Program-made: the position numbers and the translations under genes
Shown here: positions 34,801-44,898 of the stretch, one piece after another
How the letters are laid out: every line of letters starts with the position of its first letter
How positions within the stretch are numbered: the first letter of the stretch is position 1
Origin: Tigriopus japonicus
Lineage: Eukaryota > Arthropoda > Copepoda > Harpacticoida > Harpacticidae
DNA: 64,000 nt
Direction: 5' to 3'
NCBI GenBank assembly: GCA_010645155.1
Contig: CM021321.1
Coordinates: 2,940,656 to 3,004,655 of the forward strand
The notes under the pieces: model-generated
What the model was told of the DNA's origin: nothing
The model's database searches: none
The model's input: the letters and a program-made list of their open reading frames with translations, nothing else

Positions 34801-34849
34801 TCAGGACAAGCCAAAACCGCCTCCGGATTTTGGAGGGAGCCAGATATGA
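28853..34849 (+). pseudogene. BEL/Pao gag-pol with two in-frame TGA codons
   Basis: One reading frame runs from an ATG at 28853 to 34849, stopped by TGA at 28991-28993 and 32339-32341. In order it carries a coiled-coil-rich start, a DUF1759-type gag domain (about 29730-30300), CCHC knuckles (CFGCLRRGHISRKC, CNHCQRKHP; 30540-30650), a protease-like DUF1758 region, RT with YVDD (32114-32125), and RNase H (FGDGSV; YYWTDSMVV). An integrase H2C2 zinc domain (33610-33750), integrase core (GVDYFGP; RSDNG) and DUF5641-type tail (RHWRRTQFLADQFW) follow. The protease active site reads LLDPLSSG rather than a clear DSG. Apart from the two stops the frame is uninterrupted for 6 kb. The second stop lies between RT and RNase H. 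Confidence 0.9.
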
Positions 34850-35081
34850 GAGCAATATGACAGAACGCTAGAGGGCGTTGATTTCGGAGGAGCAAGCGTG
34901 AGTTTTGGCGCTAAAGCTAATGCTGCCTAAGGATCGAGCGACGAGCGAATTAAAAGAGGATTGCAGTCCCAAAGAGTTGAACTGTTTTTACGTTGCTTAT
35001 AACCATTAAAATATATCTATTCCTTGATTCGACGGTGTGTTGACGTGGTTAGTCCGGGCCCAAGCCGTGCCCGCGGTATCA
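34847..35081 (+). repeat. 3' LTR of BEL element
   Basis: The 235-bp partner of the 5' LTR. It overlaps the last codons of pol by a few bases. Confidence 0.93.
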
Positions 35082-35459
35082 TTAACAATGACTCGTACAT
35101 CCCTTGTTGCATTAACCGTTTTTTTACTCCCCGTGATGACGTTGCATTTGACCCACTTTTTCTAATGCCCTAACCTTCTTTTTATAACATTGGTTGGCAC
35201 TTACATAATGATCAGCAGCCTTTCGATATTTTCCCGTTCCCATTAACTTTCATAAATTGCCATATGACGGCCAATTCCCCTGTTGGAAATGTTGGGGAGT
35301 GCTTGGCAACCGTTGATGCAAAAGATTCAACAGACAACCCCAACGCAGAAATCAATCAGCGCATAAGATTTGTCGGAACCATTTTCGATATGGTCCAAAT
35401 GCCAGAACGTGCAACCCACCTTGTATGTTCCAACCATCTTCCAATTCTGTGACGTCGGG
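35082..35459. other. non-genic flank
   Basis: Sequence between the BEL 3' LTR and a gypsy fragment. A 62-codon frame (35264-35452) may be degraded gypsy pol upstream of RT, but I cannot support it. Confidence 0.4.
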
Positions 35460-35800
35460 AAACGGTTTTCCCAATCGAGGTTAACTACGACAGCAGATAA
35501 TGCAATTCTAAAAGAATTCCAAGATATCACGGAACCCCGTTTTCACCACACCGACTTAAAACACGGCGTAGAACACCACATTCCAACCAAAGGTCCTCTG
35601 ACATACTCCCAAGCAAGACGGCTCTCCCCTGATGATTATACTCTTTCAAAAAACGAATTTGAGAGGATGATGAAAATGGGTATAATGTGCCCCTCCTCTA
35701 GCCAATGGGCTTCCCCACTTCATTTGGTGCGAAAACCTGACGGCTTTTTACGGCCTTGTGGTGATTATCGAAAACTTAATTCTAGTTTCGAAAACACTAT
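35460..35800 (+). mobile_element. Ty3/gypsy reverse transcriptase fragment
   Basis: The plus strand encodes the start of a gypsy RT: HHIPTKGPLTYSQARRLSP, then MGIMCPSSSQWASPLHLVRK, then LRPCGDYRKLN. Similarity stops abruptly at about 35787, before the catalytic YxDD region. It is a remnant of about 100 codons. Confidence 0.85.
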
Positions 35801-35904
35801 GCAGCCAACGAGTTTGGCTTTTATGCTCTCCGGATTTGGAATGGGAATATGCGTGTCCCGTAATTCCGAGTTTAAACCCCTAGGGTCCATGGTGACCCCC
35901 TATC

Positions 35905-37325
35905 TTTGAATACTATCGCCAGATTCGAGATGCATTCTGCCGGTCCTTCATGGTGTTCAATAACCTCGTCTTGGAGCATCCTGGCGATTGCGTCATCAAT
36001 CAGCCGCTGCAGGTAATAGCAGGTAAAAGGATTTCGAAATAATGGGGTCAATCTGCCTCTCTAGATGGGAGTCATCGATGATTAACCATTCCGCTCGCAC
36101 AGTCCTTCCCCGCCATGATGTTCTAGTGACTATGACGCCAAGTGGACGGATTGGCGTGCTTCCAAATGGTCGACTATAGACGTATTTTCGTTGTATGCTC
36201 TTCTGATCATGATTTGAGATGACCCAAAGAGGGCACACCTTTGCTTGGGCCCCGTCTCGATAATGGCCGTAAAAGTTGACTTGCCCACTTTCAAGGGAGC
36301 GGCTATTGAGCACCAATCTGACCGTTGTGGCCTGATCTCGAAGACATCATAGAAAGCTACCTTTTCCATGGGACCCGCAGTCTCCTGCAAGCCTGGATCC
36401 TGTCTGGATCTGGCCACTTGCTGAACCCTTTCGTCCTGTTGGCCCATTGAGCGGCAAACGATGGCAAAGTGGCCTAATCTTTCGCACTTGTTGCAGGGAG
36501 CTCTTTATGCTGGGCAACGGGAACGTTCATGGGTTGGACTTCTTCTGCACCAACCACACGAGCTATTTGATGGTGGCTCCCTTCTCAATGGGCGACCAGC
36601 CTCTCGATTTCGTCTAGATGCTCTTGAGTATGGTCCCGCTATCTGATCCACTTCCGCTGTTGTGTTCTCGGCCATCTCTCCTTTGTCCTGGTCCATCATG
36701 AAGACCTGGTCATTAATCGCAGCCGCCGTTGAAATCTCCACTTCTCGAGCTCGAATTGGGAGTTCTTCTCCAGTCCACTTATTCTGCAATGCTGCAGCCC
36801 AAATAGTAACACATGATGTGCCTCTGAGGGCCAAATGGCGGGTGATATGAAACCTGCACTGACCAAAGGGAATTCCTGATTTGGAGGCAAGACTAACAAT
36901 CCGATCATGGAATACGGAGAAGGACTCCCCCAGTTTTTGGACAAAGTCCAAGAGAGCATTCATTGTCGCATACTCGGACTTGAGACTTCCAAACTGATGC
37001 CGCAGATGATCCATCATGGCCTTGTAAGACACAGAGCTGTTCTTGATATCCGAAAATTTGTTCCTCACAATTGATGTGGTTGCTGGAGCAAGCACAATCC
37101 TCAGCAGACGCTTCCACTGACTGTTCCCGGCTATATCATCCGCAGCCTGGATCTCCTCATGTCCGTAAAAAGCCTCACAGTACCCCTCAAACCCATCCAC
37201 CCAAGACTCCAAGGCCTCCAGACTGTCATTGTCGGCGTGGCCGAGGTGATCAAACTGTGGTGGGTTGGGCGTGCCACGAACATTTCCTCCGGGGTTCCCC
37301 ACGTCTTGTTCTGGATAGGGCATGA
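35905..37325 (-). mobile_element. Ty3/gypsy gag-protease-RT start, broken
   Basis: The minus strand starts at about 37323 with a 272-codon gag frame (LRHQFGSLKSEYATMNALLD, a typical retroelement capsid segment; CGWCRRSPTHERSRC knuckle). An in-frame TAA at 36505-36507 interrupts it, and it continues with CNKCERLGHFAIVC. A protease-like region follows, a frameshift near 36200-36300, and an RT N-terminus (MLQDEVIEHHEGPAE) ending at about 35905. It lies opposite in orientation to both neighbouring gypsy fragments and is non-functional. Confidence 0.75.
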
Positions 37326-37515
37326 TAGCTTCGGGTTCTTTTTAATCCTCGTCGCCAATGAGAAATCGTGAGTCCAGGTGTATTGGGTAAGAACCTAGGA
37401 TATACCTATTATTCGTTTACATATGTACATATAAATGATCGTCATATAATACTAACCCCGGGCATGTCTATGTTCACTTTCTCTTGTTGGTTGTCCGGAT
37501 GTTTCACGAACAAGG

Positions 37516-37807
37516 TTGCGACTTCCATTGGCATTCACACCTCATCAGCCACACGAAGACAATTTTTCACAAGAGCTAGAGGCCGTGCGTTTAAGAGTGT
37601 CGGAATTTTCGCCTGTTCCCACTTCGCATCATGTCCCGTCAACATCGTTTTTTCCATCTAGTTTGCACAAAGCCGATTTCGTTTTCCTTAGACGAGAGGC
37701 TCATCAAGGCCCATTATGCCGCCCTTATGACAGACCTTACCGTGTTCTGGATCGTGCTGCCAAATATTATGTCATTGATGTTGGTGGGTCTCGTGCATTT
37801 GTCAGTG
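37516..37807 (+). mobile_element. Ty3/gypsy integrase C-terminal fragment
   Basis: The plus-strand frame contains LHKADFVFLRREAHQGPLCR, then PYDRPYRVLDRAAKYYVIDV and SRAFVS, the SH3-like C-terminal domain of gypsy integrases. Similarity ends at about 37807, exactly where the putative LTR of the minus-strand BEL element begins, so the gypsy copy seems cut by that insertion. Confidence 0.75.
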
Positions 37808-38114
37808 AAGTGATTTACCCCTACTTGCTAAGATCTAAGAATAATGCAGGCTAAGACCAGGATAATTCCAACTATGTAGTTCAATAAGTACAACGTACGT
37901 GATTGATATTGTCTCTTCGACTGGTTAATGATCGTAAGAGTGAGCTTTATTTATACAAGAGCAGACGTTCTCAATCATATTCCTGAAAGTTGGCGCCAAA
38001 ACCAAATTGGCTGGATTGGCTGACCAGGCCAGAGCCGGCTGGCTTAAGCACCGATTAATCCTCACTGTTGTAGATCCTTGAATAACTTCCTTCATTGACA
38101 TCACGATTACGACA
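37806..38114 (-). repeat. putative 3' LTR of the minus-strand BEL element
   Basis: On the minus strand it begins TGTCGTAATCG directly after the polypurine tract. It contains TATAAATAAAG (promoter plus poly(A) signal type) and ends ...TCACTTCA where the gypsy integrase similarity resumes. There is no partner LTR in the window, so the boundaries are inferred. Confidence 0.5.
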
Positions 38115-38564
38115 TACCCCCCAAGAAAACCATTCTCAATGCGTTTTCTTTCACAATAGAGTGATGTTCAAACTGGCACTTCTTATACCAAGTCTGTTGG
38201 ATAATCTTGATGGCGGAGTCTCTCTCTCCGTCTAAGTCACTTGTTTTCTGGTGACCTCTGGGCGAACTAGCGTCTCTGGGAATATGGTACATTTATGCTG
38301 ATTTTTCTAGCGACCATTTGATTTTACCTTAGGAAAAATAACTTAAAAAAACCTCTCCGAACCAGAGTGCAAAAGATTGAGCTTTCAGCCTGACTCCTCA
38401 GGGTTAGTGAAGGTTCAATCCGGGTTATCGTCATAGAGGTTGTAAGGCTCCTGGGGCGATAGTCTTGTAGTTTGTAAGGCTCCAAGACCCCCTTGCATAG
38501 TTCTATCGTGATTTGTGGACTGTATGTATTTCTATTTGGTCGTGTGCACACGCTTTTGATGCTC
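38115..38564. other. 3' untranslated region of the minus-strand BEL element
   Basis: About 450 bp between the pol stop codon and the polypurine tract. No further gene is seen. Confidence 0.5.
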
Positions 38565-41500
38565 TTACTGTTTGCGGTACAAGCCCTTCGCAAAATCTTT
38601 GTAAAAACCCCTGTGTCGTCTCCTTCTTTTTTCCAATTTTCCTGACGGATTTGCTGCATCACTCGCATATCCATTGTCATTTAAACTGGATAAAACAGGC
38701 GCAGCAATCACGACACTTGCTGTTCCTGGTTCCACTTCACTGTCATCCATCACGAGTTCCTGGCAGGGCCAGCTTCGATCGGGAGATTGGAAATCCACAC
38801 TTGGTAGGCCTCCCAAGCTAGGCACCGTCTTCATCCGATCTGGGCTTCCTACACATCCAAGTCGTCGTGGAGAATCGGGATCCGTTTCTTCTGTGCCATG
38901 AGGTTCCAAAAGAGCCACTTGCCTCAATGTTCTTTCAACAATATGACCATTAGCTTTTCGTACCATCACGACAACGACAACACCGTCCTGGTTCTTTCGG
39001 ACACTTTCAATCCTAGCCAGATTCCAAGCATTTTTCTCGAACGTTTCTGGTTTAAGGATCACAACATCTCCCTCTTTTATTGTGGAGATGGGCTTCTCTT
39101 TGTTCCATTTTTTATCAATACTCAATTCTTGTAGGTATTGCTTCAACCACTGATTCCAAAAATTGTTTAGAACTTTTTTTCTTGACAACCATAAATCTGC
39201 GTAATTCAGGCGTTGGAACTTTGAAACGTCATGCGTAACAAACTCGGTCATATGCCTTCCATACACAAGAAGATTGGGTGTGATGACCGTCCACTCCGTA
39301 GGATCATGGCTAGTCACCCCCAATGGTCTGTCATTGATAATGCATTTCACTTCGCCAATCACTATTTGTAGAGCTTTGGTAGTTAGCAACTCTTTTTGCA
39401 AAGCAATCCGAATCTGGCGTTTGAATATTCCAATCATTCTCTCGGTGACGCCATTGGTCCATGGTGCTTCTGGTGTGCTGTATTTCCATTCTATAACAGT
39501 ATCTCCTTGATACTGTTCTGATGCAATGGCTTGAAAGTCGACATTAGCGATCAATTCCTTCAAGTGCGATTCTGCCCCTTTGAAGTACTTTGCGTTGTCA
39601 GAATAGAATACCGTTGGTTTGCCACACTGAGTGACAAACCGACGGAAAGCATTTATAAAGTCTCTAGTGGAGCATGATTCCACTAACTCCACATGAATTG
39701 ACCTTGTATGAAAGCACGTGAACAAGACCAACCATACCTTAAAGGTTTTTGGATGCACACACTGGTTTTCCCATTCCTTAATTTTTTGACGCTTGTCATG
39801 GTGATTCAAACCTTTGCAATTTTCGTCTGATTTAAGCCGCGCTTTAAGCTCATCCTGACAATCGTGCTTACAGACAAGTGGTCCCATATAGTCAACCCCA
39901 ACATTGACCCAAGGCTTTGGGTTGTCTATTCTAAGCGAAGGCAACGGTGACATCCTTGGTTCATGGAACTTGATGTATCGGCACCTTGGTACCTTGCATT
40001 TTCGGACAATTTTCTTTGTATACCCGAACCCGCCGAGAACCCAAAACCTTTGTCGCATCAAATCGAACGTTTGTTTCTGACTTATATGCAGACGTGATTG
40101 ATGCAAATGCAAAATTTTCATTTCCGCAATTTTTCCCTTTGGCAAAATCATCGGGTTTTTGAAGTCATGTTGCAAGGAAGATGCTAGATGCAATCTTGTT
40201 TCGAGGCGAATCATTTCGTCCTCTTCATCCCAACTTACGGGCAGATTCTTCAGCGGGGAATTAGGCGGCAGTCTATTTTTATGATCCAACTTTCCTTTTT
40301 TCAGAATGTGGATCTCTTTACTCAAGTACTTTTCTTGTGCACGCTTTACCATCATTTTCTCCGCCCATAGCATCTCTTTCATGCTTACAAATAAGGGATG
40401 AAATGTGTTATTTGAAGTTCTTTCCTTCGATGACTCTCGTTTCCGACTCTCAGCGAGACGCTTGATACGAACCAGGACTTTGACAACTTTCATCCAGGTG
40501 CCACAATTATCGACAAGTCGGTCTAGGAAGTGAACATCTCCGGGATTCTCGTTGATTGAAAGGCTGTCTTGACTTGTCTCAAAGGTGGCTTGTTCTTGAA
40601 GCCTGGCCTTCTGAAGCCAGTAGATGGCTACTTCTGTCATGTCCTCTTTTTGATTCTCCAATTTTGATTGTTTGTCTTTTTGTTCTGGACTTGATCCCAT
40701 CATTGGCTGTCTCGGCCATTCAGTTCTTGGCTGAGACAAAAACTCGGGACCTTGGGACCAAAACTTAAATTGCTCTTCTAATTCGTTCAATGTGCAACCC
40801 CTACTAGGTAAATCCGCTGGGTTCAATTTACCCGGGCAAAAACGAATCTCCGAGCCCTTGGCTTTCTCCCGAATTTTTATAATGCGCCTTTCTTCCCAAA
40901 TCTTACATTGGCCTTCACCCCTCTGGGTTCTCTGAAGGTTCAACAAAGAGTCTGTGAAGTATACTATTTGGTTCGCTCCAAAGTCTCCCTTGAAGGCGTT
41001 CAATAAGTATTGACCAACATTCACTGCCATAAGAAGACCAATGAGTTCTGCACGAGCAATTGTGAGAGCGTCTTTGATCTCCGCACCCTTACGGAGATTT
41101 TTTGGCATTAAAGAGCTCTTTGAGAAGACCAATTGTGGGTTAAACTTCCCATCTGAATTAGAAATTAAGTAAGCTGCCACTCCCATTCCAATTGTACTTG
41201 CATCGCTGAAAATGGCAACAATTTCAATCGGCCCTCCCAACCACCTGGGAAAGGTGAACTTCTTCAGCAATGGGATTTGTTCCTTCCATTGTTTGAAGCA
41301 CTCAACTGCTCGCAGAGCAATTGGATCTGGAACTTCTTGCCCCTTCTCGTCTTTTACTGTCTTGGTCAAAAGATTCTCATCCCATTTGGTCTTATTGAAC
41401 CAAAGCATTGGCAGTATGCTCTTGTAGCGCATAATGAACGGAGAAACGTACCCTTGAGTATCAAACACTTGACTCGCTAAAGAGACAACATTTCGCCGTG

Positions 41501-43295
41501 TGATCTTTTCAGCGTGATCATCGAAGTGTTGGAACTTATCATCCAAATCAAAGGTGAAATGATCTGACTTGAAGTCTAGTTTCAATCCGAGTAGAGAAAT
41601 CCTTTCTGATCCATCTATCCTCTTTTCTTCCACTCCGTTCAAGATATTCTGGTCATTGGCAGCCACTTTGTGCCCGTAGAACCCTCCGCTATCTAGAATG
41701 AGCAGTATTTGTGAAATGAGTAGAATCATTTCGTCTGATGAATCTGCCATAATTAAAATATCATCCATATACGTTTTATTCAGAATGATATCCGATGCTT
41801 TCGGGAATTTTTCCTTCCACATGTTTGCCGTTTCTTTCAAGCACGACATGGCGAGGAATGGACTACAGACACATCCGAAAGGTAACCGAGTGAACCGATA
41901 CACATTTGGTTCCTTCTGGCCAGGTGGAGCCCAAACATAACGAAGCATATCCATATCGGACTCTTTCTCTAGCCGAACCGACAAAAACATCTTTCTTATA
42001 TCAATTGTCGCAATGAATTGCTTTGTCTTTGAATGCAAAATCAACTCCATGATCTGAGGGAGCATATTGGGACCTGGGAAAAGGAGCTTATTCAAAGTCT
42101 TACTGTTGTCCTTCTGATCGGGTAACGAAGCGTTCATTACTATTCTACATTTCGTTGTCGTTTTGTCAGGTCTTATCACGGGATGACTGGTCATAACATA
42201 CGTTGGATGATCAGTCCGATAATGATATTCAGGCGGTACAAGCTCAGAGAATCCATTTTGATGATACTCTTCATACGCCTCCGTGACCAGATCGACGTGT
42301 TCTGGATTTATTCTACTGAACACCTTTCGCCACATGGCTTTGGCTCTGACTAGGTTATCAGTTAAAATTCGCCCCTCTTTGGCCGGATTCTTCCATGGTA
42401 GTTGGACTGACCAGAATTTTTCCTTCTCATGATACTTTGCCGTTTTTTGTTGGTGATCTTCAACTTGAATTTCGGACGCTGTTTTTGTTGCAATGTCTGA
42501 TTCTATTGCCGAAATCCCTACATTTTCTCCGGACCAGAACTTCCCAAAGTCAAACTTTTCCGCAGCGTCCTTGTAGATCATTTCAAGATCGAAATTCATA
42601 AAATCGGCTTCTGAGAAAGCAAACACATTCCTTTGTGTCATTAATCGAGGTACCGCTCCTCTTAACATCCAACCCAATTTAGTAAGCTTGGCCGATGGAG
42701 TCGCAATATCCATGGACACTTTCTGGTCTGGCATCATTAACTGAGAATAGAATGGTTCGGCAATCAACACATCGATAGGGCGATTGCTGCGCATGGGATA
42801 TTTCTCAGTGAATCCTATGTCGCGCAGATGATTGTAATGCTTAGGGTCAATGAGAATCGGTTTCAATGGCTTTCCTATAACATCAATTGTGGACGCGACA
42901 ATGGGCGGAGATACGTAAGTTCGATCTAGGCTCATTAGCCCAAACGTTACCATCCTTTGATCCAACACAACAGTGGAGTCCCCCGCCACATTCATGGCCA
43001 ACGTTATCGGTTTACCCTTTAGTTGGGCCTTTCTAGCCGTATTTTCTTCAATCAGGCTGGTGTTAGATCCAGAGTCATTTAATATTCTGACTTTAATTCT
43101 TTGCATTGTGTCAAGATTTACAAGATAGCAAACCAGAGTACCAGATACCCCATCAAATTGAGAGTCAGAGAAGTTTACACAAGCAATTTCTGGACAGGAA
43201 TGATTTACTCTAAAATGATTTGAACACAGAGATGAAGATTTCTCTTTTGTATTTTCGTTATCACATACAGGATTGAAATGATATTTCTGTGTCAC
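38565..43295 (-). CDS. BEL/Pao pol polyprotein, uninterrupted
   Basis: A single frame of 1576 codons. It carries an aspartic protease (LNDSGSNTSLI, about 43065-43095), an RT (FIATIDIRKMFLSVRL; catalytic YMDD near 41760-41770), an RNase H (AIFSDASTIGMGVAAY; YFTDSLLNLQRTQ) and an integrase zinc domain (HQSRLHISQKQTFDLMRQRF). It ends with an integrase core (VGVDYMGPLV; VFYSDNAKYF; NGVTERM) and a DUF5641-type tail (KKWNKEKP..EGDVVILK). No stop or frameshift interrupts any of these. The pol frame is open up to a TAG at 43314-43316; the gag knuckle region is in the same frame beyond it. The first Met of the frame may not be the true start if translation enters from gag. Confidence 0.88.
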   Translation of the reverse strand: MTQKYHFNPVCDNENTKEKSSSLCSNHFRVNHSCPEIACVNFSDSQFDGVSGTLVCYLVNLDTMQRIKVRILNDSGSNTSLIEENTARKAQLKGKPITLAMNVAGDSTVVLDQRMVTFGLMSLDRTYVSPPIVASTIDVIGKPLKPILIDPKHYNHLRDIGFTEKYPMRSNRPIDVLIAEPFYSQLMMPDQKVSMDIATPSAKLTKLGWMLRGAVPRLMTQRNVFAFSEADFMNFDLEMIYKDAAEKFDFGKFWSGENVGISAIESDIATKTASEIQVEDHQQKTAKYHEKEKFWSVQLPWKNPAKEGRILTDNLVRAKAMWRKVFSRINPEHVDLVTEAYEEYHQNGFSELVPPEYHYRTDHPTYVMTSHPVIRPDKTTTKCRIVMNASLPDQKDNSKTLNKLLFPGPNMLPQIMELILHSKTKQFIATIDIRKMFLSVRLEKESDMDMLRYVWAPPGQKEPNVYRFTRLPFGCVCSPFLAMSCLKETANMWKEKFPKASDIILNKTYMDDILIMADSSDEMILLISQILLILDSGGFYGHKVAANDQNILNGVEEKRIDGSERISLLGLKLDFKSDHFTFDLDDKFQHFDDHAEKITRRNVVSLASQVFDTQGYVSPFIMRYKSILPMLWFNKTKWDENLLTKTVKDEKGQEVPDPIALRAVECFKQWKEQIPLLKKFTFPRWLGGPIEIVAIFSDASTIGMGVAAYLISNSDGKFNPQLVFSKSSLMPKNLRKGAEIKDALTIARAELIGLLMAVNVGQYLLNAFKGDFGANQIVYFTDSLLNLQRTQRGEGQCKIWEERRIIKIREKAKGSEIRFCPGKLNPADLPSRGCTLNELEEQFKFWSQGPEFLSQPRTEWPRQPMMGSSPEQKDKQSKLENQKEDMTEVAIYWLQKARLQEQATFETSQDSLSINENPGDVHFLDRLVDNCGTWMKVVKVLVRIKRLAESRKRESSKERTSNNTFHPLFVSMKEMLWAEKMMVKRAQEKYLSKEIHILKKGKLDHKNRLPPNSPLKNLPVSWDEEDEMIRLETRLHLASSLQHDFKNPMILPKGKIAEMKILHLHQSRLHISQKQTFDLMRQRFWVLGGFGYTKKIVRKCKVPRCRYIKFHEPRMSPLPSLRIDNPKPWVNVGVDYMGPLVCKHDCQDELKARLKSDENCKGLNHHDKRQKIKEWENQCVHPKTFKVWLVLFTCFHTRSIHVELVESCSTRDFINAFRRFVTQCGKPTVFYSDNAKYFKGAESHLKELIANVDFQAIASEQYQGDTVIEWKYSTPEAPWTNGVTERMIGIFKRQIRIALQKELLTTKALQIVIGEVKCIINDRPLGVTSHDPTEWTVITPNLLVYGRHMTEFVTHDVSKFQRLNYADLWLSRKKVLNNFWNQWLKQYLQELSIDKKWNKEKPISTIKEGDVVILKPETFEKNAWNLARIESVRKNQDGVVVVVMVRKANGHIVERTLRQVALLEPHGTEETDPDSPRRLGCVGSPDRMKTVPSLGGLPSVDFQSPDRSWPCQELVMDDSEVEPGTASVVIAAPVLSSLNDNGYASDAANPSGKLEKRRRRHRGFYKDFAKGLYRKQ

Positions 43296-43313
43296 ATTTT
43301 CGGGTGAATCTTT

Positions 43314-43661
43314 CTACTTATCAGTCTTCTTGTTTCTCTTTATATTTCTGATGGGCTTCTCTTCTTGTCCAATTTTCTTCTTCATTTGATCCTCAATTCC
43401 TTGAAGTCGGTCCGTGACCTTTTTGGCCCAAGCTGGAATAGCTTGATCTTTGGACTCGGGCGTTCGAGATCTTTTGGATCCACCCACAGGTCTCACCATT
43501 CTGGCCCGTCCACGCTCTTCTCCCAATGGCTGAGTTCGGAACGTGTTTAGGTGGCACATGAGGATGTGGTGCTTCCCACGAGCGTGACAGGCATTGCAAG
43601 GAACTTGGCATTGGTGCTCCGGTGAGAACGGGTTCGCGCACTTATAACACAGCTTTTTCTG
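43314..43661 (-). pseudogene. BEL/Pao gag C-terminus, ending at in-frame TAG
   Basis: From the gap the minus strand reads a cysteine/histidine-rich knuckle (LCYKCANPFSPEHQC, CNACHARGKHHILMC), then a basic, lysine-rich stretch (MKKKIGQEEKPIRNIKRNKK), and ends at TAG (43314-43316). The following pol is in the same frame. The N-terminal part is lost in the gap. The TAG may be a nonsense mutation or a natural gag-pol boundary. Confidence 0.7.
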
Positions 43662-43761
43662 NNNNNNNNNNNNNNNNNNNNNNNNNNNNNNNNNNNNNNN
43701 NNNNNNNNNNNNNNNNNNNNNNNNNNNNNNNNNNNNNNNNNNNNNNNNNNNNNNNNNNNNN
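43662..43761. other. assembly gap (100 N)
   Basis: A round-number gap inside or beside BEL gag; its true size is unknown. Confidence 0.95.
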
Positions 43762-44898
43762 CCGCGTGAAGTTTCCGTGCGGTGTTGGCTAAAGGCTTCA
43801 CTGCATTGAGAGTCTACTGGAACATATTTTCATATCTATAGTATAAGGAAAACGAATAGTGCACCTTTATTTAAACCCAAACTGTACCTTAAAATTGGTA
43901 AAGTAAGGCTCACTTTTCGCTTCAATCACGTACACGGTTGTCACAGAGTCCCATACCAAATTAAGAATCATTTGTGACACATTTGTGATTAGATTGTAAT
44001 AATACAAACTAGAGAAAGCAGTTTCACGTATATTAGGGCAAAGCATTTTTGAATTTGATGGAATTGCAATGGAACTATGACTTTGTTTTCAAGAACAACT
44101 CAGAAATCCCACGTACGCCTGCTCTATTCTCAAAAACTATCCTTACATTGAGTGCCCATTAGAAAGACTGACGACGAAAACAATCTGTCAGGTAAAAACA
44201 TGGACTTTATAGTTATTTTGACCTCAAGTTACCTTTATCTTCTCCTTTTGTCACAATTCACCATCAAATTTGAGGACTCTAATTTGAAACAACCTTTTAC
44301 TCTTCAACTTTTCTATTGATGTTTTCTAACCAAAATATGTTTTATTTTATGTTTATGCTTAGGGCCCAGAAATATTTTTTGAAAATTAACTTATTTTAAA
44401 AATATTTATCCGTATTTCCTCGATTATCATAATATTTTGGCTGTTTCATGAAAAAATAAATATTTTCTGGAATATTCTAGTCAAAAAAATGGTTCGGGCA
44501 AAATTGAGGAAAATAAAGGAATGACCAATGCTCAATCGAGCTTACCCAAAATGAACCCAAAATGCAAAAAGCTCTACAAACGGCATTTGTACTAAGACAT
44601 TCACAACCAAAACTACCGTTATATACGAAAAAACTACGCCATCTATTGAGGCAAATTGACAATCGTATTGTTAAATCAATGACATGTTAAGTTTGCCTAA
44701 AAAAAGGCCAAATACATCAAATTCAACAAAACCAAATTTGGAAAATGGATGCACACATGCAAAAATACCAAAAAATGGCCTTGTAAAAAAATTTCGACCT
44801 ATCCATTTTTTCCAAATTTCTTGGGCTTTTGAAAACAATACATATTGGATATTTTGTCACTCTTTGCAAATATTTTGCCGGGCCCTAGCTTTTTTTAA
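43762..44898. other. non-genic AT-rich stretch
   Basis: No LTR, gene or RNA is recognised. The word CGCCATCTATTG near 44638 also occurs at 50282 and resembles part of the foldback repeats at 20075 and 26695. Confidence 0.45.

Larger units (their letters stand above)
28579..35081 (+). mobile_element. BEL/Pao LTR retrotransposon, nearly intact and young
   Basis: A 6.5-kb element is bounded by LTRs (28579-28814, 236 bp; 34847-35081, 235 bp) that start TGAGAGC and end GGTATCA. They differ only by one base in a T run. A purine-rich tract (TTTTGGAGGGAG) precedes the 3' LTR. A possible primer site (TGGTGATTGCG) lies about 25 bp after the 5' LTR. No matching target duplication is seen (CTGTA left, TTAAC right), which is unusual for so young a copy. 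One gag-pol frame fills the interior and is broken by two TGA codons. Confidence 0.93.
37806..43661 (-). mobile_element. BEL/Pao LTR retrotransposon, second family, 5' end in gap
   Basis: A minus-strand element of at least 5.9 kb. It has the tail of gag, an unbroken pol, a G-rich polypurine tract (TTTTCTTGGGGGGTA, plus 38115-38129) and a putative 3' LTR (37806-38114). The gag runs into the assembly gap at 43662. No matching 5' LTR is seen to the right of the gap, so the element is either truncated or its 5' end is missing from the assembly. It is unrelated in sequence to the element at 28579. Confidence 0.85.
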
